Source of the DNA: Fusobacteriaceae bacterium
GTDB lineage: Bacteria; Fusobacteriota; Fusobacteriia; Fusobacteriales; Fusobacteriaceae
Reading direction: 5' to 3'
DNA length: 32,118 nt
Assembly (NCBI GenBank): GCA_017984315.1
Contig: JAGNZR010000015.1
Coordinates: forward strand, 1 to 32,118
Under the pieces are notes generated by a model that was not told the DNA's origin, made no database searches, and was given only the letters and a program-made list of their open reading frames with translations. Shown here piece by piece: positions 24,230 to 32,118 of this stretch; within the stretch, counting starts at the first letter, position 1; the number at the start of each line of letters is the position of its first letter. The position numbers were made by a program, and so were the translations under genes.

Positions 24230-25055
24230 CAATCTCCTCCTCAAGTAGTATTCCAGTTTTCTCCTCTACTTCCTTTTTTACATGTTCAATCAAACTTCTA
24301 ATATCATTATAAGTTGCTGAACCTAAATTTACTATAAAATTCGGATGTTTCGTAGAAATTTGTGCTCCACCTACTGTATAACCTTGAAGACCTGATTCCA
24401 ATATCAATTTTGCAGCAAATTTGCCATTTGGATTTTTAAAGCTACTTCCTAAATTAGGCAGCTCTAAAGGGTGTCTCTCTTCCCTTTTTGCCTTTAATTC
24501 AGCAACCCTTGCTTTATTATACCCTTTTGAAAATCTGAATGTAGCTGACAATACTATCCATTTTTTTCTTTGAATCTCTGTGTTTCTATATGAAAAATCT
24601 ATATTTTCTTTTTTTACAGTTCTAATATTTCTGTTTTCATCCAAAATTTCTATTTCAACTATATTATCAAAAATTTCGCTTTCATACGCTCCACCATTCA
24701 TATAAACAAGTCCACCTAAAGTACCTGGTATTCCAGATAAATTTTCAAGGCCTGTATAATTCTTACTTTCTGTATACTCTATTAATTTGGAAAAGTCAAT
24801 ACCTGATTCAACTTTTATTAAACTTTCTTCTATTTCTTCTATTTTATCCAGCTTTTTTAAGCTTAAAAAATTTGTTTCTAACTCACAATCATTAATAAGA
24901 GTGTTTGTCCCATTTCCAATAATAAATATATTAGAGTAGTTTTCAACAATATCTTTTATCTCTTCTTTAAATTCTACTATAAAGTAGTTTCTAGCTATTC
25001 CTCCTACTTTCATATTAGAATGCTCTTTCATCTCATGTTTTTTATATATTTTCAT
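24213..25055 (-). CDS. murB: UDP-N-acetylenolpyruvoylglucosamine reductase
   Basis: MurB reduces UDP-GlcNAc-enolpyruvate to UDP-MurNAc with NADPH and FAD. The 280 residues show the FAD domain (HSNMKVGGIARNYFIV, IGNGTNTLI, GLENLSGIPGTLGGLVYMNGGAYESEI), the catalytic Ser in NLGSSFKNPNGKFAAKLIL, and the conserved Glu at the C-terminal GILLEEEI. The insertion of type I enzymes is absent, so this is the shorter type II. It overlaps murC by 14 nt and ddl at its other end, showing tight coupling. Confidence 0.96.
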   Translation of the reverse strand: MKIYKKHEMKEHSNMKVGGIARNYFIVEFKEEIKDIVENYSNIFIIGNGTNTLINDCELETNFLSLKKLDKIEEIEESLIKVESGIDFSKLIEYTESKNYTGLENLSGIPGTLGGLVYMNGGAYESEIFDNIVEIEILDENRNIRTVKKENIDFSYRNTEIQRKKWIVLSATFRFSKGYNKARVAELKAKREERHPLELPNLGSSFKNPNGKFAAKLILESGLQGYTVGGAQISTKHPNFIVNLGSATYNDIRSLIEHVKKEVEEKTGILLEEEIVVVNE

Positions 25056-26394
25056 TTTTTTCTAATTTTTCTACTATTTCATGAGCGAAACCAGATATAT
25101 TTCCAGCTCCCATAAAAAGAAAAACTTTATCCTCCTTACAAGAATTTATCACTTTCATAATGTCATTTTGATCCTCTATAATCGTAATATTTTCATGATT
25201 AATCTCATTTTTCAGCATCTCTAAATTCACATCATAAATATTTTTTTCACCTGCCGAATAGATAGGTAAAAGTAATACTTGCTCTACTCCTTGAAAACAC
25301 CCTTGGAATTTATCTAATAAAAATTTCACTCTAGAGTATCTATGTGGTTGGAATATTGCTATTATTCCATTTTTTTCAATGCTTTTAGCCCCTTGCAGTG
25401 TAGCTGCAATCTCTGTTGGATGGTGTGCATAATCATCAATTATTTTTATCCCATTATTGTTATATAAGATATCATATCTTCTTTTAGCACCTTTAAAGCA
25501 CAGTAATGCTCTTTTTATTTCAGATATCTCAACACCAAATTTATGCGACAGATAGATAACAGGTAACGAGTTAGAGACATTATGCATCCCAGGAATTGAA
25601 ATAGCAAACTCTCCAATGCTCTCTCCATTAATGATAACAGTATACTCTGTTTTTCCATCTTTTATAACTATATTTTTAGCAAATATATCTGCATCTGAAT
25701 TTTTTATAGAGTAAGTAGTTATGTTTTCTCTATTTTCAATAACTTCTCTTATATTTTTGCAGTCAAAAGAAACTATTGCTTCTTTTGTAGTTTGATCTAA
25801 AAATTTAGCAAAAGATTTTTTTATATTTTCTAATGAACCATGATTTTCTAAATGGTCCGCTTCTATATTAGTAACTATTGAATAAGATGGTGTCATATAT
25901 AAAAATGAGTTATCACTTTCATCAGCTTCAGCTATAAAGTATTCAGAAGAACCTGGTCTTGCATTAGAACCTATCTCTGGCAATATTCCCCCAACTGCAA
26001 TTGTTGGATCTTTAGACACCATACATGCCGATAACATTGAACTTGTAGTTGTTTTTCCATGAGTCCCAGCTACAGCTATTCCAGTGGCCAAATTTATCAG
26101 TGTCCCTAAGAGCTCGCCTCTTTTTACTATTTTTATATTATTTCTAACTGCATAGGCATACTCGGGGTTACTATCTTTTATAGCACTTGAAGCTATTACA
26201 GTGTCTACCCCTTCCATATTTTTTTCATCATGGCAGTTATATACTTTTATTCCCATATTTTCGAGCTCTTCTGTGGCATAGCTTCTTGACAAATCGGCTC
26301 CTAAAACTTCAAACCCTTTCATCTTCATTATCTTAGCAAGACCGCTCATCCCTATTCCATTTATTCCTATAAAGTAAATTTTTTTCAATATCAT
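25042..26394 (-). CDS. murC: UDP-N-acetylmuramate--L-alanine ligase
   Basis: MurC adds L-Ala to UDP-MurNAc. About 450 residues: IYFIGINGIGMSGLAKIM at the N-terminus, the ATP loop GTHGKTTT (about 110-117), IEADHLENHGS, AKRRYDI, DDYAHHPTEI, FQPHRYSR and MGAGNI, all typical. Starts compete here: ATG at 26394 overlaps the murG stop as ATGA, while TTG at 26388 (then AAA AAA ATT TAC, giving MKKIYFIG) has GGGGGA 7 nt upstream, a better ribosome site. An upstream TTG at 26403 is less likely. Confidence 0.95.
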   Translation of the reverse strand: MILKKIYFIGINGIGMSGLAKIMKMKGFEVLGADLSRSYATEELENMGIKVYNCHDEKNMEGVDTVIASSAIKDSNPEYAYAVRNNIKIVKRGELLGTLINLATGIAVAGTHGKTTTSSMLSACMVSKDPTIAVGGILPEIGSNARPGSSEYFIAEADESDNSFLYMTPSYSIVTNIEADHLENHGSLENIKKSFAKFLDQTTKEAIVSFDCKNIREVIENRENITTYSIKNSDADIFAKNIVIKDGKTEYTVIINGESIGEFAISIPGMHNVSNSLPVIYLSHKFGVEISEIKRALLCFKGAKRRYDILYNNNGIKIIDDYAHHPTEIAATLQGAKSIEKNGIIAIFQPHRYSRVKFLLDKFQGCFQGVEQVLLLPIYSAGEKNIYDVNLEMLKNEINHENITIIEDQNDIMKVINSCKEDKVFLFMGAGNISGFAHEIVEKLEKNENI

Positions 26395-27458
26395 ATCCCC
26401 CAAATATCCAGCACTGCGACTATCTCTTTTGCTGCATTTTTTCTTTTTAACCCTTTTATTTTCAGGCTTATATTCTCTAATAACTCTTGATTTTCTATTA
26501 AATCTAAAGCTTTATCTATAGCTAAATGCCCCTTACTTCCACTGTATACATAAGTTCCTTGTACCTCTTCTAAAATTTTAGCATTTTCAATCTGCCCAAC
26601 TTTTTTATAACGATAAGGTATCAATACAGAAGGTTTTTCTAACTCTATCAACTCTGAAATAGTTAAGGCTCCTGCTCTGCATACAACTAAATCTGCTGCT
26701 GCCATTATATTTATCATATTATCAAAATAAGGTTTTATTACATCTTTAGTTTTTATTCTATCTATTTTTTTCGTCACTTCAGAATAAAGTTTTTCTCCTG
26801 TAGCCCAATAAATTCTTAAATTTTTGTTTTCATAAATTCTATTCCACTCTTGCAGCACAGCATCATTAATCTCTTTTGCTCCTAAACTTCCTCCTGTTAT
26901 CAACAAAACTTTTTCATTAGAAGAGACTTTCAAATTTTCCCTTTCAACCTTTCTATCAATATTTAAAATATCTTTTCTTAAAGGATTTCCAGTCACTAAT
27001 ATTTTCTCTTCATATTTTATAGGAAGATCATCATAAGATGCTTCAAAAGCTAAAAATATTTTTTTACAAAATCTAAAAAACAATCTATTTGTTAGACCAA
27101 CAGTAGCATTTTGCTCTTGAATATATATCTTTTTTTTAAGTAAAACACCTGCAATTAAAATAGGAATAGAGATATAATTACCGAACCCTATTATAGCATC
27201 TGGTTTTTCACTTTTTACTATTTTTATGCTTTGAAAAATAGCTTTTATATAATTTATCAAATTTGTAAGAGTTTTAGGTACTTGAATATTCAGCCCTATA
27301 AATCTATAACCAAATTTTGGGACTATATCTTTTTCCATTCTTACTGAAGTTCCTACAAACAGCACATCTATCCCATTCTCTTTTAACTCTTCTGCAACTG
27401 AGAGTGCTGGATATATATGTCCACCTGTACCACCTGTTGTCAGTATAACTTTTTTCAA
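26391..27458 (-). CDS. murG: UDP-GlcNAc:undecaprenyl-PP-MurNAc-pentapeptide GlcNAc transferase
   Basis: MurG turns lipid I into lipid II on the cytosolic face of the inner membrane. The GT-B protein (355 aa) shows TTGGTGGHIYPALSVAEEL, GFGNYISIPILIAGVL, QEQNATVGLTNR, LITGGSLGAKEIN, and the donor site VVCRAGALTISELIELEKPSVLIPY. The start is TTG at 27458, supported by GGAGG 6 nt upstream, only 2 nt after the murD stop. A basic and hydrophobic patch for membrane binding is seen around RLFFRFCKKIF. Confidence 0.96.
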   Translation of the reverse strand: MKKVILTTGGTGGHIYPALSVAEELKENGIDVLFVGTSVRMEKDIVPKFGYRFIGLNIQVPKTLTNLINYIKAIFQSIKIVKSEKPDAIIGFGNYISIPILIAGVLLKKKIYIQEQNATVGLTNRLFFRFCKKIFLAFEASYDDLPIKYEEKILVTGNPLRKDILNIDRKVERENLKVSSNEKVLLITGGSLGAKEINDAVLQEWNRIYENKNLRIYWATGEKLYSEVTKKIDRIKTKDVIKPYFDNMINIMAAADLVVCRAGALTISELIELEKPSVLIPYRYKKVGQIENAKILEEVQGTYVYSGSKGHLAIDKALDLIENQELLENISLKIKGLKRKNAAKEIVAVLDIWGI

Positions 27459-27460
27459 AA

Positions 27461-28771
27461 CTAACCTCCAAAATACTTTCTTACTACTTCTTTAAACTTT
27501 CTTCCTCTATCTTCAAAGTTTTCAAATTGATCATAACTAGAAGTAGCTGGAGAAAAAAGGACTACACCCTCCTCTTGAGGGGTTAACTTGCTTTTAAGCA
27601 CCTGCATACAACAATCTATATTCTCAACATCAAAAATTTTATTTTCAGGATATGAAAACAATCTTAATTTTTCCAGTATTATATTTCTATTCTCACCAAT
27701 TAAGTATACTTCTTTCATTCTATTCTCAACTACTAATTTTCCTAAATCAGTAAGATCTAAATGTTTATCTTTTCCACCACATATTAAAATACTCTCTGGA
27801 TAAGCTTCTATTGCAAATTTTGTAGAATCTACATTAGTTGCTTTAGAATCATTGATAAATTTAATTTGCCCATAACTAAAAAAGTCTTCTAATCTATGCT
27901 CTATAGGCTTAGCAGTAGTTAAATATTTTTTTAATATTTCATTGCTTATTCCTACAATTTTCGCAGTAGCAGCTACAAAGAGCATATTTTCTAAGTTATG
28001 CTTACCTTTTAAAGAAAGCTCTTCAACTTTTAAAATCTCTTCTGTTCCAAACATTATACTATTATTCTCTAAAAAAATATATTTATCTTTACTATTTTTT
28101 GTTGTAACTCCTAACACTTCTCCAGTAATTCTATCGATTCTTTTTAAACTCTCTTTATCTTCCATATTTATAATAAACTTATCTGAAAACTTTTGATTTA
28201 TTCCAATATTAAACTTAACATCATAATACTCTTCTATGTTATTATAACGTTCTAAATGATCAGGTGTAAGATTTATTAAAATAGCTATATCACTTTTAAA
28301 ATTTATTAAATTTTCCAATTGGAAAGAGCTTAACTCTATAACAATATAGTCATACTCTATCTCGTCTAAAACTACTTCTCCAAAAGGTTTACCTATGTTT
28401 CCACAAGCTGTAGATTTATACCCTGCAAAAGACAATAATTCTGTTGTTTTAGCTGTAGTTGTAGTTTTTCCATTTGTTCCAGTAACAGCTATAATTTTAG
28501 TATGACTGCTATTTTTCTTTAATTCCATAAAACTAACTTCAATCTCATCTACTACAGGTATCTTTTTTTCAATTGCCCTTTTTACTAAATCAACATAAGG
28601 AATTCCCGGACTTTTCACAAATAACTCTATATCATCTAACAGTCCTATCGCTTCTTGTGATTTCATACCAATGCTATCATCCACAAGAATAACTTCGTAT
28701 CTATTTTTTTCTAATATTTTTTTTGCACTTAAACCACTCTTTCCTGCTCCAAAAACCATAGCTTTTTTCAT
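27461..28771 (-). CDS. murD: UDP-N-acetylmuramoylalanine--D-glutamate ligase
   Basis: MurD adds D-Glu to UDP-MurNAc-L-Ala. The 436 residues include KAMVFGAGKSGLSAKKIL, VKSPGIP, the ATP loop GTNGKTT (98-104), VIELSSFQLE, NLTPDHLERY, HRLEDF, FINDSKATN and the C-domain SPATSSYDQFENFEDRG. This is the standard MurD set. It is followed by murG directly, without the ftsW gene that often lies between them. A GGGAGAG site precedes the ATG. Confidence 0.96.
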   Translation of the reverse strand: MKKAMVFGAGKSGLSAKKILEKNRYEVILVDDSIGMKSQEAIGLLDDIELFVKSPGIPYVDLVKRAIEKKIPVVDEIEVSFMELKKNSSHTKIIAVTGTNGKTTTTAKTTELLSFAGYKSTACGNIGKPFGEVVLDEIEYDYIVIELSSFQLENLINFKSDIAILINLTPDHLERYNNIEEYYDVKFNIGINQKFSDKFIINMEDKESLKRIDRITGEVLGVTTKNSKDKYIFLENNSIMFGTEEILKVEELSLKGKHNLENMLFVAATAKIVGISNEILKKYLTTAKPIEHRLEDFFSYGQIKFINDSKATNVDSTKFAIEAYPESILICGGKDKHLDLTDLGKLVVENRMKEVYLIGENRNIILEKLRLFSYPENKIFDVENIDCCMQVLKSKLTPQEEGVVLFSPATSSYDQFENFEDRGRKFKEVVRKYFGG

Positions 28772-28815
28772 AATACTCTCCCTAAACTTATATTGAAATT
28801 CTTTTATTTAATTTG

Positions 28816-29901
28816 TTATATTCCTCTAAGTCTTACTATTGCAAGAGCTAATGTTCCAAACATTATGCTTATTATCCAAAATCTCATAGTAACTTTTGCT
28901 TCATGTTTTCCCAACAACTCATAGTGATGATGAATTGGAGCCATTTTAAAAACTCTTTTTCCAAATACTTTAAATGAAAAAACTTGAATTATTACTGACA
29001 TTGCTTCAATAACAAATATTATTCCAACTATAGGAAGTAATAACTCTTGTTTTAAAAGGATTGCTACAGTTCCTAATACTCCACCTAAAGTCAATGATCC
29101 TGTATCTCCCATAAATATCTGCGCCGGATAAAAGTTATACCATAAAAATCCTAACCCTGCTCCACACATTGTAGCTAAAAAGACTGTTATCTCTCCAATC
29201 CCTACTGCATAATCAATATTTAAATGCTCACTCAGTATTATATGCCCTGTAAAATAAGCAATTACTGCAAATACAAACCCTGATATTACAACAGGCATTA
29301 TAGCAAGTCCATCCAGTCCATCTGTTATGTTAACAGCGTTGGAAGCTCCCATTAAAATCAGCGTAATGAAAACAAAAGTACCTATCCCGCCTACATAAAT
29401 AAAACTCCCTTTTATTAGTGGATTTAATATTGCATAGTCATAATGGCTCATCCCATCAGGTTTAAAGTAAGTGATAAATATCCAAACTACTATCGCTATT
29501 AAAAACTGCCCTAAAAGCTTTTTTTTCCCAGATAACCCTTTTTTATTTACAGTAAATTTAGTATAGTCATCAATAAAACCGATAGAGGCAAAAAGAAGTG
29601 TTACTAAAAGAAGTAATATTATATAGTTATTTGTTATATTTGTTGTAATGATTGAGGTGAATAAGATACTGGCTACTATCAATACTCCACCCATTGTCGG
29701 TGTCCCTTTTTTACTAAAATGAGACTCTGGTCCATCCTCTCTTATACTCTCTCCAAATTTTTTCTTTTTTAAATAGTCTATAAATGGTTTTCCAAGTATT
29801 AGCATAAAAAAGAATGATGTTAAAAATGCTAACGCCACTCTTAAATAAATTGATGATAAAATATGTAACTCTGCATAATGTTTGCTTAATATATATAACA
29901 T
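28816..29901 (-). CDS. mraY: Phospho-MurNAc-pentapeptide transferase
   Basis: MraY moves phospho-MurNAc-pentapeptide to undecaprenyl phosphate to make lipid I. The 361-residue protein has about ten hydrophobic helices and the family motifs: ESHFSKKGTPTMGGVL near residue 60, SIGFIDDYTKFTVNKKGLSGKKKLLGQ, GASNAVNITDGLDGLA, FNFYPAQIFMGDTGSLTLGG-like region, and KMAPIHHHYELLG near the end. The gap to murF is 8 nt, and the ribosome site lies over the murF stop. The murD gene follows after 44 bp. Confidence 0.97.
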   Translation of the reverse strand: MLYILSKHYAELHILSSIYLRVALAFLTSFFFMLILGKPFIDYLKKKKFGESIREDGPESHFSKKGTPTMGGVLIVASILFTSIITTNITNNYIILLLLVTLLFASIGFIDDYTKFTVNKKGLSGKKKLLGQFLIAIVVWIFITYFKPDGMSHYDYAILNPLIKGSFIYVGGIGTFVFITLILMGASNAVNITDGLDGLAIMPVVISGFVFAVIAYFTGHIILSEHLNIDYAVGIGEITVFLATMCGAGLGFLWYNFYPAQIFMGDTGSLTLGGVLGTVAILLKQELLLPIVGIIFVIEAMSVIIQVFSFKVFGKRVFKMAPIHHHYELLGKHEAKVTMRFWIISIMFGTLALAIVRLRGI

Positions 29902-29909
29902 GTTCTCTC

Positions 29910-31280
29910 CTAACTTTGCATTAATATCTCTTCTAACTTCATCCCTCTAGAACCTTTTAAAAATAAAACTGCTTCTTCTGTTTTATTAGATAAAATTTTT
30001 CTTTTTATCTCCTCTTTCTCTCCCAAAAATAGAATTCTTTCGGCATTTGCACATTTATTTTTTAGCCTCTCTAAAGCTTTTTTCATTCTACTACCATAAA
30101 TGATTATCTCATCATAACCAAGTTCCAGAGCCAATTTAAGAGTATCTTCATGATATTCAATCTCTTTATCTCCCAACTCCAGCATATCTCCTAATACTGC
30201 TATTTTATATTTGTCTTTATAAATCTTATAGAACGATTTCAGTCCTAACTCCATAGATATGGGGCTGGCATTATAAGCATCGTTTACTACAACCATATTA
30301 TTCCAATATAGTTTCTGAAATCTCATGGGAGTTATAGTTAAATTTTTTAATCCATCACGTATATTTTTTACACTTAACCCTATTTTTTCTCCTAATGCTA
30401 TGCATATTCCACAATTATTAGCATTATATTCACCATTAATATCAACAACAAAATGCTCGTTATTCAGAGAAAACTCAATTCCATTTTCAGTCTGCTTAAA
30501 ATCTCTGATGATGTAGTTTTTACAACCTATCTCCTCTTTCATATTAGAATTAAAACCGATCTTATTCCCAGGAACATTTACTAAATACTCATCATCCCCT
30601 GATAAAAAAGTATTCTCTTTTTCTACATATTGAAGCATCTCTGTTTTAGCTTTAAAAACATTTTCTTTTGTTTTTAATATCTCCATATGAGATAATCCTA
30701 TATTAGTTATTATTGCATAGTCAGGTTCGGATATTTTACACAGTAAGTCTATCTCTTTCAAATCACTCATTCCCATTTCCAATATTAAATACTCTATTTC
30801 ACTTTTAGTACTCAGTATTGTAAAAGGCAATCCTATATGATTATTATAGTTTCCCTGTGTTTTTTCAACTTTATATTTTTCTGATAAAATAGAATAAAGG
30901 ATATCTTTAGTAGTGGTTTTCCCATTACTTCCAGTTATCCCTATTATATTAAATTTCGCCTCTTTTCTGTAAAGGTTAGCTATTTGCTGCATGAATTTCA
31001 CAGTGTCTTCTACATAAATTATTCTATCACTATGAACCGGTTGTACCCTGTCACATACAATTAAAAAAGCTGATTTTTCCAAAGCATCTATTACATAATT
31101 ATTTCCATTATTTATTGCGAAAAATAGATCACCACTCTCTATTTTTTCACTGTTCATTACTACTTTATTTATGTTTCCTTCAGTTATAACAGCCAGTTTA
31201 CTCTCTAAATTGGGATTTAAATCAGCTATTGTTCTATCTTTTTTCAAAAAATTAACTATAACATCTAATAATTTTTTCAT
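29910..31280 (-). CDS. murF: UDP-MurNAc-tripeptide--D-alanyl-D-alanine ligase
   Basis: MurF adds D-Ala-D-Ala to complete the precursor pentapeptide. In 456 residues: SGDLFFAINNGNNYV, the ATP loop GITGSNGKTTTKD (117-123 core), GNYNNHIGLPFTIL, ILEMGMSDLKEIDLL, NIGLSHMEIL, TPMRFQKL, VVNDAYNASPISMELGL and AVLGDMLELGD. The set is diagnostic for MurF. It is preceded by gmhB at 49 bp and followed by mraY at 8 nt. AAAGGA precedes ATG. Confidence 0.96.
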   Translation of the reverse strand: MKKLLDVIVNFLKKDRTIADLNPNLESKLAVITEGNINKVVMNSEKIESGDLFFAINNGNNYVIDALEKSAFLIVCDRVQPVHSDRIIYVEDTVKFMQQIANLYRKEAKFNIIGITGSNGKTTTKDILYSILSEKYKVEKTQGNYNNHIGLPFTILSTKSEIEYLILEMGMSDLKEIDLLCKISEPDYAIITNIGLSHMEILKTKENVFKAKTEMLQYVEKENTFLSGDDEYLVNVPGNKIGFNSNMKEEIGCKNYIIRDFKQTENGIEFSLNNEHFVVDINGEYNANNCGICIALGEKIGLSVKNIRDGLKNLTITPMRFQKLYWNNMVVVNDAYNASPISMELGLKSFYKIYKDKYKIAVLGDMLELGDKEIEYHEDTLKLALELGYDEIIIYGSRMKKALERLKNKCANAERILFLGEKEEIKRKILSNKTEEAVLFLKGSRGMKLEEILMQS

Positions 31281-31329
31281 TTTTTTCCTTTCATTATATT
31301 AAATTGAATTAACTTAAATTTATTTTTTA

Positions 31330-31875
31330 TTAAATTAAAGTTTTAGCAAACTGAAGAAGATTTTCATATACTTTACAATCTACACTCTCTTTTTCTAAAG
31401 TTTTTCTCCCATACCCTGTTTTAACTAATATAGGAGTTAACCCGACATTTTTTCCAGCTTCTATATCTGAAATTTTATCTCCAACCATGTAAGAATTCTT
31501 TATATCTATATTATATTCCTGAATACCTTGATTTAACATTCCAGGTTCAGGTTTCCTACACTGACAGTTCACTTTATATTTGCCTATCCCCTTTTTTTCA
31601 TGATGAGGACAATAGTAGCATTTGGCTATTTCACCGCCATCCTCTTTAACTTTTTCACACATATATTCGTTTAATCTTTTTAAATCCTCTTCAGTATAAT
31701 AACCTCTAGCTATCCCTGATTGATTTGTAACAACAATAACTATGTATCCTAACTTTTTAAATAATTTTAAACCCTCTAAAACTCCTGTTTCGAACTGAAA
31801 ATCCTCTATTTTATGAAGATAATCTTTTTCAACATTTATTGTACCGTCTCTATCTAAAAATATAGCTTTTTTCAT
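31330..31875 (-). CDS. gmhB: D-glycero-D-manno-heptose-1,7-bisphosphate 7-phosphatase
   Basis: GmhB removes the 7-phosphate in ADP-heptose synthesis for the LPS inner core. The HAD-family protein (181 aa) has FLDRDGTIN (D8, D10), VVTNQSGIARGYY, CRKPEPGM and YMVGDKISDIEAG, and the zinc loop with C89, H91, C104 and C106 (CPHH and CQC), as in histidinol-phosphatase-like GmhB. It is the first gene of the mur-fts cluster, downstream of the rRNA operon. The nearby kdsA and kpsF fit an LPS role. Some homologues have other sugar bisphosphate substrates. Confidence 0.93.
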   Translation of the reverse strand: MKKAIFLDRDGTINVEKDYLHKIEDFQFETGVLEGLKLFKKLGYIVIVVTNQSGIARGYYTEEDLKRLNEYMCEKVKEDGGEIAKCYYCPHHEKKGIGKYKVNCQCRKPEPGMLNQGIQEYNIDIKNSYMVGDKISDIEAGKNVGLTPILVKTGYGRKTLEKESVDCKVYENLLQFAKTLI

Positions 31876-31930
31876 TTTTCACCCACAAAATATATAAAAT
31901 AAATGTAACTCTTTATATTCTACACTAATT

Positions 31931-31971
31931 TATTTCATTTTTCTATCTTTATTATACTCATAAATGAAATA
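31931..31971 (-). promoter_or_regulatory. Candidate gmhB promoter framed by a perfect inverted repeat
   Basis: Minus strand TATAAT at 31951-31956 lies inside a perfect 10-bp inverted repeat (TATTTCATTT at 31931-31940, AAATGAAATA at 31962-31971). No good -35 is seen. The repeat could be an operator, but the region is AT-rich and chance is not excluded. Confidence 0.5.
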
Positions 31972-32007
31972 GTTAAAAAAATAATAATTTACAAAAAATA
32001 AAAAAAA

Positions 32008-32118
32008 GCTTGGCAAATTCCTATTCTCCCGGGCAGCTTCCCACCAAGTACCTTCAGCGTTTACGGGCTTAACTTCTGGGTTCGAAATGTGACCAGGTGT
32101 ACCCCCGTAGCTATTTTT
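32008..32118 (-). rRNA. rrf: 5S ribosomal RNA, 3' part (5' end beyond window)
   Basis: On the minus strand the sequence contains the conserved 5S features: AGCTACGGGGGTACACC, TCGAACCCAGAAGTTAAG, GGTACTTGGTGGGAAGC and CCGGGAGAATAGG. It ends with GCCAAGC, the 3' half of helix I. The matching 5' half lies a few bases outside the right edge, so about 111 nt of the gene is present. It marks the end of an rRNA operon lying to the right. A run of eight U follows the 3' end at once. Confidence 0.95.

Overview
The window is a compact, AT-rich, gene-dense piece of bacterial chromosome with nearly every gene on the minus strand. Several things point to a Gram-negative-type member of the Fusobacteriota (Fusobacterium or Cetobacterium-like): very low GC, Kdo and heptose genes beside peptidoglycan genes, AGGAGG-type ribosome binding sites, and a pared-down division/cell-wall cluster. 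The genus is inferred from gene content and base composition, not from a search.

Layout from left to right (transcription mostly runs right to left). (1) 32-3889: mutS2-ispD-nitrilase-fold protein, read from a promoter that diverges from rpmB. (2) 4109-4366: rpmB, the only plus-strand gene, with a strong terminator. (3) 4562-5116: rpsF-rpsR. (4) 5234-8935: rpsB-tsf-pyrH-frr-lipoprotein, with a structured rpsB leader, a hairpin between rpsB and tsf, and an intrinsic terminator between tsf and pyrH. (5) 9120-10193: a Sua5/YwlC-type tRNA-modification gene and an unrecognised small protein. (6) 10381-13892: TPR protein, membrane J-domain protein, glmU and prs. (7) 14015-15156: infC-rpmI-rplT behind a leader of about 260 nt that carries an intrinsic terminator. 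(8) 15470-15786: tRNA-Ser(UGA), tRNA-Ser(GCU) and tRNA-Arg(ACG). (9) 15836-16717: beta-carbonic anhydrase and a DUF1858 protein. (10) 16851-20121: murE-kdsA-kpsF. (11) 20234-31875: gmhB-murF-mraY-murD-murG-murC-murB-ddl-ftsQ-ftsA-ftsZ. (12) 32008-32118: the 3' part of a 5S rRNA gene whose operon lies off the right edge.

Functionally the right half builds the envelope. GlmU makes UDP-GlcNAc. MurB, C, D, E, F, Ddl, MraY and MurG carry it to lipid II. KdsA and KpsF, with GmhB, make Kdo and heptose for LPS. FtsQ, A and Z place the septum. The left half is translation machinery (S2, EF-Ts, S6, S18, L28, RRF, IF3, L35, L20) and nucleotide supply (PyrH, Prs).

Most of the window is conserved housekeeping, and I see no phage, transposon, CRISPR array or defence system. 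The points most worth a second look are a nitrilase-fold protein whose catalytic cysteine is glycine, structured or attenuator-bearing leaders before rpsB and infC, a probable AUU start for infC, terminators inside otherwise linked gene sets, a 5S gene whose terminal helix abuts a U-run, and a division cluster without ftsW, ftsI or ftsL that uses several UUG starts.
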